In this document: one piece after another, positions 8,151 to 15,359 of the stretch
Numbering within the stretch: position 1 is the first letter of the stretch
Layout: every line of letters starts with the position of its first letter
Assembly: GCA_050251195.1 (NCBI GenBank)
Contig: JBFWNG010000003.1
Coordinates: 186,001 to 250,000, forward strand
From: JBFWNG01 sp050251195
Lineage (GTDB): Bacteria > Bdellovibrionota_B > Oligoflexia > Oligoflexales > Oligoflexaceae
DNA length: 64,000 nt
Direction of reading: 5' to 3'
Program-made: the position numbers and the translations under genes
Notes under the pieces: generated by a model
Told to the model about the DNA's origin: nothing
The model's input: only the letters and a program-made list of their open reading frames with translations
Databases searched by the model: none

Positions 8151-8846
8151 CTAAAAGCAGGAACTGATCGAACCGCCTGATGCAATGCAAAGTCCTTGAG
8201 CATAGGTTTTGCCGTCGCAGGAGGAGATGGAATTACCAGCTACCATGCATAAGCCTTCGCCAAGAGTAGCTAAACCTCTGCACTCGCTGTAGGAGTTACC
8301 AGCGTACATGCAAAGACCTTCTCCCTCATCACTCAATCCTCTGCAACTGCTGTAGGAGTTTCCTGCTATCATACAAAGGCCCTCGCCCTTTGTGCTCAAT
8401 CCACGGCAAGAAGAATAAGAATTCCCAGAGGTCATACAAAGACCTTCGCCCAAGGTACTGAGTCCCCGGCAAGAGGAATAAGAATTTCCAGAGACCATAC
8501 AAAGACCTTCACCCAAGGTACTGAGTCCGCGGCAAGAGGAATAGGAATTTCCCGCGACCATACAAAGACCTTCGCCAAAGGTACTGAGCCCGCGGCAAGA
8601 AGAATAAGAATTTCCCGCAACCATGCAAAGGCCTTCGCCTATCGCTGCTTCCTGACAAGTGCTGCTGGAGTTGCCGGCAGCCTGGCACAGACTCTGACCA
8701 AGATCGTTGGCCTTTCTGCAAATAGACTGCGCTTCGTCGAGCGCAACACAAGGTTTCGCAGCGTCTAAGACCTCTTCAATAGAAACAGCTTGCGCAATGG
8801 CGTTGATGGAAGAAAAGAAAGTAAGAATGAAGATAATGTGTTTCAT
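8151..8846 (-). CDS. Secreted protein of nine 21-residue Cys repeats
   Basis: The start is set at ATG 8846, which has CCGGAGGCGCC before it and opens directly into a signal peptide (MKHIIFILTFFSSINAIAQA). An upstream start at 8879 would add 11 residues ahead of the signal and is unlikely. Residues ~49-231 hold about nine repeats of 21 residues, consensus GEGLCMVAGNSYSSCRGLST, with C-x9-C inside a unit and C-x10-C between units. The central six repeats are almost identical. The protein is likely periplasmic or surface exposed, with paired disulfides. It is the upstream member of a two-gene set with the other Cys-repeat gene. No function is known to me. Confidence 0.8.
   Translation of the reverse strand: MKHIIFILTFFSSINAIAQAVSIEEVLDAAKPCVALDEAQSICRKANDLGQSLCQAAGNSSSTCQEAAIGEGLCMVAGNSYSSCRGLSTFGEGLCMVAGNSYSSCRGLSTLGEGLCMVSGNSYSSCRGLSTLGEGLCMTSGNSYSSCRGLSTKGEGLCMIAGNSYSSCRGLSDEGEGLCMYAGNSYSECRGLATLGEGLCMVAGNSISSCDGKTYAQGLCIASGGSISSCF
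8262..8639 (-). repeat. Six 63-bp tandem repeats inside a Cys-repeat gene
   Basis: Six in-frame 63-bp units encode GEGLC...GLST repeats R2-R7. Neighbouring units differ by only a few bases, so the array is young or is kept alike by recombination and may vary in copy number between strains. Confidence 0.85.
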
Positions 8847-8949
8847 GGCGCCTCCGGTTGTTAAATGGCCAGGGCGCACTTTAGCTGGGGCGCGTCGAAA
8901 GTCAATAAGCCAAGGTGGCTCAGTGGTTTGATCTAGGACACGACAGACT

Positions 8950-8990
8950 ATTTAATTTCATCTGGACATATACTATCGACGACCATCTTG
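8950..8990. repeat. Intergenic repeat, copy 1
   Basis: The segment beginning ATTTAATTTCATCTGGACAT and running into ATCGACGA has a close match at 32122-32165. It lies in the intergenic space before the lipoprotein gene at 9097. Function is unknown. Confidence 0.6.
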
Positions 8991-9096
8991 CCGGGTTGAG
9001 CTCTTGTAATTGGGATGGGGCAAATAGCTTGCCCGCTTATTGGCAACATGAGAAAATAATTCAATATCTCAATGTAAATAAGTTTTAGGAGGCATT

Positions 9097-9546
9097 ATGA
9101 AGTCAAAGCGACTGTTATTCTCTATCGCCTTAAGTATCCTGACCTTGTCCGTCGCGTGTAAATCCAGAGAAAGCACCGTGGCTAATGCACAGGAAGAAAA
9201 TCTCGATCATAACCAACGCCTGGAAAACTGCAGCCCGACCGACCTAAAGTGCATGGTAAAGGTTCTTTTGGACGCGATACTGGATAAGGGCGGCGGTCCG
9301 CAAGAAAGCCACATTGTCTACTATTTTAGGAGTACAAGTACCCAAGGTTGCAAAAACCTAACGTTGGTAGGATCGACAAATTCTACAGGAGCCGATCTCA
9401 TTGCCTATTGCAGAGAAAAAGTAGGGGCAACCGGCAACCCACAATACTACTTCTGTGCATCAAAAAATTCAGACGGAACTAATGCTCAGTTCGCCGGAGA
9501 GATAAAGTTTGAACAGGCTTGCAATCGTTACGGCGGGGGGATGTGA
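9097..9546 (+). CDS. Small lipoprotein of unknown function
   Basis: The product has 149 residues. The lipoprotein signal MKSKRLLFSIALSILTLSVAC puts the lipidated Cys at 21. The start is preceded by TAGGAGG at good spacing. The mature domain contains six further Cys residues (ENCSPTDLKCMVK, GCKNL, YCREK, FCASK, QACNRY), suggesting three disulfides in a compact periplasmic or surface fold. I do not recognise the family. A tract near residue 75 (HIVYYFRSTSTQGCKNL) looks like a beta strand. No operon partner is seen. Confidence 0.8.
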   Translation: MKSKRLLFSIALSILTLSVACKSRESTVANAQEENLDHNQRLENCSPTDLKCMVKVLLDAILDKGGGPQESHIVYYFRSTSTQGCKNLTLVGSTNSTGADLIAYCREKVGATGNPQYYFCASKNSDGTNAQFAGEIKFEQACNRYGGGM

Positions 9547-9573
9547 GATTTAGCGCCAAAAGCTAGGTCGTCA

Positions 9574-9630
9574 CCGAGCAGCGCGAAGGACCTCAAATGG
9601 GTTACTTCGCTTCGCTCAGCATGACGACGG
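9574..9630. repeat. Dispersed repeat, diverged head-to-head copies
   Basis: A diverged forward copy (GCAGCGCGAAGGACCTCAAA) is followed at once by an inverted copy (ACTTCGCTTCGCTCAGCATG) of the CATCCTGAGCGAAGCGAAGG family found at seven other places here. It sits between convergent lipoprotein genes. Confidence 0.7.
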
Positions 9631-9648
9631 CGCAGCAGGGACTATTTC

Positions 9649-9945
9649 TTAGCCAGAGCAGCGAGCTGTCAAAGCCGAGAGCTCAGATTCAATGTGACCT
9701 CTTTGCGCTGACAATCCTGAACATTCCATCGGGTCGCCCTCTGTTCCACAATCGAGTTCGTCCATTCGGTCGATGATGTCGTTAATCTGTTGGCCCAAAT
9801 GCATTTTTCGCGCCCAGTCATCGTTATCGCATGCTGACTCATCCTTCGTGTGCGAATTGGTTTGCGCGCCGCAACTTATGATGGTAGCCGCTAAGGTCAA
9901 TGCGCCCACAACTAAAAATCTAGATACGTTTTTGCCTGCTTTCAT
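9649..9945 (-). CDS. Small lipoprotein, paralogue of 21252-21551
   Basis: The 98-residue product has the lipoprotein signal MKAGKNVSRFLVVGALTLAA, continuing to TIISC with the lipidated Cys at 25. The mature part has GAQTNSHTKDE, DNDDWARKMHLGQQINDII and ECSGLSAQRGHIESELSALT, probably two helices linked by Cys pairs. A near copy is encoded at 21252-21551 with the same signal, the same GAQTNSHTKDE start and the same domain. The roughly 200 bp upstream are also shared, so promoter and gene were duplicated together. Start ATG 9945 follows AAAAGGAGAAACAAA. Function is unknown. Confidence 0.85.
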   Translation of the reverse strand: MKAGKNVSRFLVVGALTLAATIISCGAQTNSHTKDESACDNDDWARKMHLGQQINDIIDRMDELDCGTEGDPMECSGLSAQRGHIESELSALTARCSG

Positions 9946-10165
9946 TTTGTTTCTCCTTTTGAAAAATTAAAGGTTCAGCAATTAGGTTTTTAAATTCTAT
10001 TGTTGGTCTAGTTAACTAGACCAGGCCGTTAGAGCAACACTCATGCCAACGCACTAAAAATATATCCATTTGTTTTTATTAACTATTTTATGACTTTGCC
10101 GTCAAAAAAAAGGACGATTTGTCCCACAAGTATCAAAACTTTTGACAAAAATGTACCATGACGTC
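9946..10165 (-). promoter_or_regulatory. Conserved upstream region of duplicated lipoprotein, copy 1
   Basis: This non-coding stretch is alignable with 21552-21790. It contains a perfect 20-bp palindrome TGGTCTAGTTAACTAGACCA (10004-10023), the conserved CCAGGCCGTTAGAGCAA, and a near-palindrome GGACGATTTGTCC (10112-10124). Conservation outside the gene points to promoter and operator function; the regulator is unknown. Confidence 0.6.
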
Positions 10166-10183
10166 CCATTTCTGGGTTCGTTG

Positions 10184-10927
10184 CTATCGTCCGACTCCAC
10201 AAAACGCATTCAAGGATTTCAGACGTTTATCTTCTTTTAGGGAACGGAGAATATTTAAATGTGATCTTAGATTGCCGTGACGCAAAAACCGCTCTGGTAT
10301 CGAGTCAACATTATCCGACAGATCATAAAGCGCATTATTAACTTCCCATTCCGCATCTTCCAGCTCTTGGCAATCAACACTCTGCCATTCGGTGATTTTC
10401 CAGCCCGCATCGGACGCAAGACTGAAAAACTCATCGCGTGTAAAAATAGTTTGGATATTGTGTTGGCCGAAGAGGCTTTGAAGCAAAACTGCAATATAGT
10501 GCCCTACCTGATCGATAGCCTTCGGTTCTATATCCCACTCGGCAAAAAGCAAGCGCTTGCCAATTTTTCTCGCCTTGACCAAAGTTTGAAACAATTCCTG
10601 CTTTGATTGGAAATAAAACAACGAGTGGCAGAACACAACGTCATCGAACTCGTCTTCGATAGAATTGAGGGTGGTATTGAATACGGCGTTCGTCTTGTTG
10701 CCCCAGGGCATGCCTTTTATGCGATCCCAAGTCTGCTGATAGGTATGGGGAGAACCAGATGTCTCGGGGGCCGAATCGATTCCCAAAATGGTTCCGCCTT
10801 TCAAGGTGGAGCCTATCGCATTGGTGGCGTCACCATGACCGCATCCAACCTCTAAAACCCTCGAGTTACCATCGATGTTCCAGAAGTTCACAAGGCGTAG
10901 TCGATATTTGGTTTGAATATCCGTCAT
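10184..10927 (-). CDS. Class I SAM-dependent methyltransferase
   Basis: A Rossmann methyltransferase of about 247 residues. Motif I reads VLEVGCGHGDA, followed by the acidic end of strand 2 in ILGIDSAPET. A later DVVFCHSLFYF corresponds to motif IV. The product would transfer a methyl group from S-adenosylmethionine to an unknown small molecule or protein in the cytoplasm. The start could be ATG 10927 or the TTG at 10948; neither has a clear ribosome-binding site, so the ATG is used. The gene appears to stand alone. Confidence 0.85.
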   Translation of the reverse strand: MTDIQTKYRLRLVNFWNIDGNSRVLEVGCGHGDATNAIGSTLKGGTILGIDSAPETSGSPHTYQQTWDRIKGMPWGNKTNAVFNTTLNSIEDEFDDVVFCHSLFYFQSKQELFQTLVKARKIGKRLLFAEWDIEPKAIDQVGHYIAVLLQSLFGQHNIQTIFTRDEFFSLASDAGWKITEWQSVDCQELEDAEWEVNNALYDLSDNVDSIPERFLRHGNLRSHLNILRSLKEDKRLKSLNAFCGVGR

Positions 10928-11213
10928 AATCAGGGAGCGATGTGGCAAGGATTTGTTCTAAAATACTTCATGCAAACGAGTATATTCATAAATCGTCTCA
11001 ATGACCACTAATTCCGTCAACGGGAGCCAAAGAGTCTTATTTTAGGCTTTTGAATTCCAATTTGCTCTCAGTGGTTTAGATATCCCAGCGTCGCGCCCAA
11101 AAACCAACGTCTAACTGTAAATTAAATTGTCACTTTAGCGGATAATTTTCTCCACTACAGTGAGCTGGTTAGAATTGCGCGATGCCATTGACAAGCCGCC
11201 CCTTGCCTTTCGG

Positions 11214-11261
11214 CCTGCGGATACAGGTTAGGCTATACTCGATATGCGGATGCAGGGGAAG
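11214..11261. repeat. Dispersed 47-bp repeat, copy 1
   Basis: The unit is TGCGGATACAGG, then about 17 bases around TTAGGCTATAC, then TGCGGATGCAGG and GGAAG. It recurs at 17690-17736 with two differences. Internally it is a pair of 12-base direct repeats. The rest of the 10928-11314 intergenic space shows nothing I can name. Confidence 0.75.
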
Positions 11262-11314
11262 CGAACCTTTGAGCAAGGAGGAGTTTCCCATTCCCATACA
11301 GAAAACCTCTATTA

Positions 11315-11809
11315 TCATAGGTCAGTCTTCGCCATTGAAACATACGGTAGTTCGACACCATTTGTCGTTAATTTGCAATCATTACGGACAATATAATAAC
11401 CGTGAGCCTTATAAAATTCTACGGCATTAAGCGAAGCCCCAAGATGCAGGCCTCTTATTTCGAATCGGCGGGCGGCTTTTTCCAAATTAATTAGTAAGGC
11501 ATGACCCACACCTTTCCGCGCATATCCAGGATCGACATACACAGCGCGAACTTCGTGAGTCTTTAAATGTAGCTCGCCAAATCCGACAACAACATCGTTT
11601 ATTAGAGCCACGATCATGTATTCTGTATCGACAGGATACCTTTCAGGGATCCTATTGGCACTCCACCCGAAAATTTGATCAGATGTATAATGCGATGCTG
11701 CAAGACCGCGAATAGATCGAGTATGGACATCCGCAATAATGTTGCGATCATCGGGAGTAGCTCGACGAACAATAATTGCAGCTTTTGACTCTAAAATTTG
11801 GTGACACAT
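11315..11809 (-). CDS. GNAT family N-acetyltransferase
   Basis: The 164-residue product has the GNAT order. Strand 1 is VRRATPDDRNIIADVHTRSI, the central strands include EYMIVALINDVVVGFGEL, and motif A is VRAVYVDPGYARKGVGHALL, carrying the acetyl-CoA pyrophosphate loop RKGVGH. Motif B is FYKAHGY. It resembles YafP/PhnO-type small acetyltransferases, including the DQIFGWS segment common in that subgroup. The substrate is unknown. It starts at ATG 11809 and has no close partner gene. Confidence 0.88.
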   Translation of the reverse strand: MCHQILESKAAIIVRRATPDDRNIIADVHTRSIRGLAASHYTSDQIFGWSANRIPERYPVDTEYMIVALINDVVVGFGELHLKTHEVRAVYVDPGYARKGVGHALLINLEKAARRFEIRGLHLGASLNAVEFYKAHGYYIVRNDCKLTTNGVELPYVSMAKTDL

Positions 11810-12165
11810 AATCGGCTACTAGTCATAAATAAAAATGGTAACACGAGCGTGACTGACAAACTAGAAAAATAGCCGGAAAACAGCTCAGAAGTGGGTTTTT
11901 TGACATTCGAATCTCCGAAGTGTCTCTCAAAAGATCACAATAAGACAATATGTCTTCCTAAGCTGAAATAGAGAATCGAATGCTATTGAGCAGTAAGGAT
12001 ATCTCACTCACCAACTGGTAAAGAAAATCTACCATCTAAAAATGCATACAATTTCTCTCCTTTATCTGTCGCAGCCTGGCAGATCCTCTATTTTTCTAAA
12101 GGACTTTCTTTAAATCCCCGAGACAGCCGTTGGCAATGTTATTAGGTTTATGAAAGGGATTTATC

Positions 12166-12939
12166 ATGGTTTGTTTCAAAAAGGCGAAAATGGCTCACCT
12201 TTTGATAGGGTCTGTAATCAGTGCGTTAACGCTAAACGCCTGCAGCAAAAAAGATGATGATGACGACACTGTCGCTGCGGATACCGAGAACTTCACTCTT
12301 TTGGGTGCTGGCGAAGGAGCAACCGCATTGGCTGCGACTCCTTCAATCGCAAAGATTTCGGTTTACCAATTTGCAGTTTCGGAAAATGAAGATTGTTCGG
12401 ATGCCACTGTCGTTATCGACAATGGTGATACCCCACAAGAATTTGATATGTTGGAATCTCCAGAAATAGGTAAGGGAGTAATTCCCGACGGCACCTACCC
12501 TTGCGTTATCATGGTAATGTCGCCCGAGCTTACCGCGGCTGCCGGAGAAGACGAGGGAGTTTGCGAGAAAGATAAAGAATTCTCGCAGAATGTATGCGGG
12601 CGAGGTGACGATGGATCTACTGTTGATCTGAACGGCGACGAACAGGAATGCAGCAGCGCCGAAGACAAAGCCTATCTCTACCTTTCCACGCTATCGACTT
12701 TGACGGACGAATACCAAGATGCCGAGTGTCATGGTGAAGGTATCACCTGCAATTCCTTCGCACCTCCCACTGATGATAATAAAGCGTCAGGCGTGCCGCT
12801 CGGAGAAGCTTTGGTCGTAAAAGGGGACGAATCAGGTGTATTCACGCTCGGCAATCTTAGAACTGCCGAGGAAGGTGATGAAGATGACCCTACCTGCGGC
12901 CTGCAACGTCCAAGCTTTACTTTTACGCCGGGGTCCTAA
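12166..12939 (+). CDS. Acidic lipoprotein of unknown function
   Basis: The 257-residue product has a lipoprotein signal ending LTLNAC (Cys26), followed by SKKDDDDD and a very acidic mature chain. GAAAGGGATTTATC precedes the start. It contains many Cys (ENEDCSD, YPCVIM, GVCEKD, NVCGRGDD, QECSSAED, AECHGEG, TCNSF, TCGLQRP), consistent with a disulfide-rich surface protein. Acid clusters such as DLNGDEQE might bind calcium; that is a guess. A hairpin terminator follows, and a degraded copy of the gene's last bases plus that terminator is found at 31977-32080. Confidence 0.8.
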   Translation: MVCFKKAKMAHLLIGSVISALTLNACSKKDDDDDTVAADTENFTLLGAGEGATALAATPSIAKISVYQFAVSENEDCSDATVVIDNGDTPQEFDMLESPEIGKGVIPDGTYPCVIMVMSPELTAAAGEDEGVCEKDKEFSQNVCGRGDDGSTVDLNGDEQECSSAEDKAYLYLSTLSTLTDEYQDAECHGEGITCNSFAPPTDDNKASGVPLGEALVVKGDESGVFTLGNLRTAEEGDEDDPTCGLQRPSFTFTPGS

Positions 12940-12965
12940 CCGATTTTCTAGTCTGAACTTTTACT

Positions 12966-12998
12966 CCGCCGGATCTACTCACCGTAGCCGGCGGTTTT
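12966..12998 (+). terminator. Intrinsic terminator after the 12166-12939 gene
   Basis: Arms CCGCCGG (12966-12972) and CCGGCGG (12988-12994) are extended by CTA/TAG inside the loop and followed by TTTT. It lies 27 bp past the stop codon. Confidence 0.75.
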
Positions 12999-13086
12999 AA
13001 TTTCCTTCTCGCGAATTCTTCAATGTACTACAACACTCCTATTTACCTTAAATTCCCACAATCTCGGGTATTCGGCGCCTGAATGT

Positions 13087-13467
13087 TCATGCTGCCCGCC
13101 TTTTACACCCAGAATTCAAAACCTGAAGAAGATGGATATCCAGTTTGTCATAGAGGTCATGAACAAGAATTGGATTTGCATCGCCCTGAGCAAGATAATA
13201 CGTTTGAGCATTTTTTACAAAAGCGTTGATGTAAAGATGTGGCTCAAGACAAGAAACGATATGGAACTCAGGATGCAATTTCGCCAATCGAAGAAATTCG
13301 CTTACTCGCCATGGTGCGAATCCACCAAAAACCGTGGTGGGAAATTCTTCTAGTTCCAAATCAAACTGCCGGGATCCGTTTCCCGAGAATGCCAACGATT
13401 TTTCACTACTCTTGAAACCTACGATTTTCAAGCCGTAGGTATGGACGAGCCATCTACGGTTGAACAA
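13087..13467 (-). CDS. Hypothetical protein, possibly a gene remnant
   Basis: An open frame of 126 codons starting from a TTG (13467) with no ribosome-binding site. The sequence (KLHPEFHIVSCLEPHLYINA, FVKNAQTYYLAQGDANPIL) reads like real protein but I do not recognise it. The frame immediately upstream (13470-13560, YAPLPHVRECFRSLFGAWVD) stops just before it, so the two may be a frameshifted remnant lying after the methyltransferase gene at 13564. Treat as doubtful. Confidence 0.35.
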   Translation of the reverse strand: MFNRRWLVHTYGLKIVGFKSSEKSLAFSGNGSRQFDLELEEFPTTVFGGFAPWRVSEFLRLAKLHPEFHIVSCLEPHLYINAFVKNAQTYYLAQGDANPILVHDLYDKLDIHLLQVLNSGCKRRAA

Positions 13468-13563
13468 GGCGCTTGCGGTATATCAAGTGCCAAAGCAGAT
13501 CCACCCACGCCCCGAAGAGCGAGCGGAAACATTCTCGAACATGCGGCAAAGGTGCATATTGGA

Positions 13564-14595
13564 TCACGGCGCCAAAGGAGTTGCATCGATATAGAGAGAA
13601 TAGCCACTTTCGAAGTGTCGATCTTCTGTCAGAACGTTCTCGACGACCTCCCAACGGCAGAACCTTCTAATTCTATGTGAAATAGGCATTGGTGAAACCC
13701 CGGCCATTCTGTTGAGCCTATAACCGTTTCTCTTGACAAGATTCGACAACCGTTCAGGGCTATATTCAAGCTTATGTTCTTGGTGAAGAAACGAATAGGG
13801 AGAAATCAATCTGGCGAGATTCTCATTAGGTGTGTCAAAACAAAATCTCCCGTTGGGAACTAGAAGTTTCTTTACCTGATTTAGGATGCTTTGGAATTCC
13901 TCTTCGGTTACGTGCTCAATACCCTGACCTGACCATACCAGATCAAAATATCCTTCAGGAAGATTTCTTAAATCAACCATCGATTGATGGACATAATGAA
14001 CTCGAGTCGACCTAAAAACACAGTCTCGTTCCTCTGCGGGAGGAGCATATAGGGTCCTCGACTCAGGTGGTTGATCGATAATCCACACTTCATCGGGCTT
14101 ATGTGGGTAACCCATCGCCAGGAAAGCCCCTTCTCGAAAGGTGTCTGATGCTCCCCCGAGGTCCAAAATGCGTCGCGCCGGTGGTAGTTGTTTCACTAAG
14201 GCGACTCTTGCTTCATGGTGCGCGCGGTTGACATCAACGGCTTTTGCTATCGGCAAAATCGCCTCCGGCAAGCGGTAACATGAGCCGATAAAGCTGAATT
14301 TCGATGGCGAATGTTTCGTCATGACTTGCCTGAAAAACTCAAGCTCGTCTTGGTGAAAGCCGCCTTTGACAAGGCTCCGTCCTACGGCTTTGAGAAAATT
14401 TGGCGAATGGGATGAATAAGGGAGAGTTCGTAGCCAAGTTGCATAGAGAGGAATAACCTCGTGACTCATCATCGAATACATTCTACGAAGTGTTGTAAAA
14501 AACGGTTTCTTCATTCTGGCCCTGCTTTTGAGACCAAAAGCTACCTTTAATTTAAGCTTTTCGCAATGTTGCAATAGGACGACGGGAGAAAACAT
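13564..14595 (-). CDS. SAM-dependent methyltransferase
   Basis: The protein has 343 residues with a class I methyltransferase core at ~135-270: motif I RRILDLGGASDTFREGAFL, strand-2 region EVWIIDQPPESR, motif IV FDLVWSGQGIEHVTEEEF (the GIEHV pattern of the Methyltransf_11/23 group) and VPNGRFCFDTPN. The N-terminal ~110 residues are helical and unassigned. Proteins of this type often methylate sugars, lipids or secondary metabolites; the substrate is unknown. The start is uncertain: ATG 14595 gives the longest frame, and an internal Met near residue 28 is an alternative. Confidence 0.8.
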   Translation of the reverse strand: MFSPVVLLQHCEKLKLKVAFGLKSRARMKKPFFTTLRRMYSMMSHEVIPLYATWLRTLPYSSHSPNFLKAVGRSLVKGGFHQDELEFFRQVMTKHSPSKFSFIGSCYRLPEAILPIAKAVDVNRAHHEARVALVKQLPPARRILDLGGASDTFREGAFLAMGYPHKPDEVWIIDQPPESRTLYAPPAEERDCVFRSTRVHYVHQSMVDLRNLPEGYFDLVWSGQGIEHVTEEEFQSILNQVKKLLVPNGRFCFDTPNENLARLISPYSFLHQEHKLEYSPERLSNLVKRNGYRLNRMAGVSPMPISHRIRRFCRWEVVENVLTEDRHFESGYSLYIDATPLAP

Positions 14596-14619
14596 CCATC
14601 GAAAGACATTGGATTTGAT

Positions 14620-15042
14620 TTAGCATCCCGGAGCGGTCGGAAAGATTTCGCAATCGAGTTGATTTGGATCCACTGCTTTATAGCATTCTTCCAAGGTTTT
14701 TAATGTTTTATCCGTTTTCATCACTACCTCACAGCATAACTGAACGTTATGATCGCCAGTTACAGAATTGCCGCCAGCCTTCTCGAAGTAACTTTTGCAA
14801 TCCTCAATGCCTTTGACGCATTGTGATCTGCACTTTGCACTTGCCGCGGTGTAGTCGTTGTTGGGTCCCTTCGTTGCGTTGATCATACACTGCGCAAAAC
14901 CATTGCCACTAGCACCCGGCTCGCAGATGTTAGCCTTAGCCTGGGCAACAGGCTCTGCCTTTACGCTGCTGCCTTCGTTGTTTGATTCTTGCTTACAGGC
15001 AAAAAAGAATACACCAACGAGAAACAAGGTGCGTAATTTCAT
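14620..15042 (-). CDS. Cys-rich lipoprotein
   Basis: The 140-residue product has a lipoprotein signal, MKLRTLFLVGVFFFAC, with Cys16. The mature part holds paired Cys: NICEPG, FAQCMIN, KCRSQCVKGIEDC, QLCCEVVMKTDKTL, ECYKA, LDCEIFPTAPGC. The CC..VMKTD segment resembles FCCSDVMKVD in the lipoprotein at 24224-24637, suggesting distant paralogy. It is likely anchored in the outer membrane. It lies just downstream of the 15.0-15.36 kb gap and reads toward the methyltransferase gene. Function is unknown. Confidence 0.8.
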   Translation of the reverse strand: MKLRTLFLVGVFFFACKQESNNEGSSVKAEPVAQAKANICEPGASGNGFAQCMINATKGPNNDYTAASAKCRSQCVKGIEDCKSYFEKAGGNSVTGDHNVQLCCEVVMKTDKTLKTLEECYKAVDPNQLDCEIFPTAPGC

Positions 15043-15099
15043 ATCCGGCTCCTATTAAATGGACTCTTTAGCATATTCGGCATTTTGCGAAAAAAGTTA

Positions 15100-15270
15100 A
15101 TGAGCGCAACGTCGAGCTTTTTGTTTTTGATGACTTTCATAATGTCCTTATTACAGTGCTGCCAGCCCAAGAGATTGCCTCAATCAATTTTACTCATTTT
15201 ACCACCGCGATCTAAGTTACGACTACGGATCCCGACAAAGACAGTGATCGCAACAATGATATTCATTAAC
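15100..15270 (+). pseudogene. Possible broken small lipoprotein gene
   Basis: ATG 15100 opens a lipoprotein-like signal (MSATSSFLFLMTFIMSLLQC). A second frame further on reads TTTDPDKDSDRNNDIH, the acidic style of lipoproteins here. A frameshift between them would explain the 300-bp stretch without an intact gene. There is no ribosome-binding site, so confidence is low. Confidence 0.25.
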
Positions 15271-15359
15271 AATATTTGATACTTAAATTTTTTCTCTACG
15301 CCCGGTGGCAGTGACACCCGATGAGATTCTCTCTGAGCTGAATAGGAGTCTAGGGAACA

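Noticed and set aside
8262..8639. Regular 63-bp direct repeats that might be taken for a CRISPR array
   Set aside because: There are no unique spacers; the units are contiguous, in frame, and encode a Cys-repeat protein with a signal peptide.
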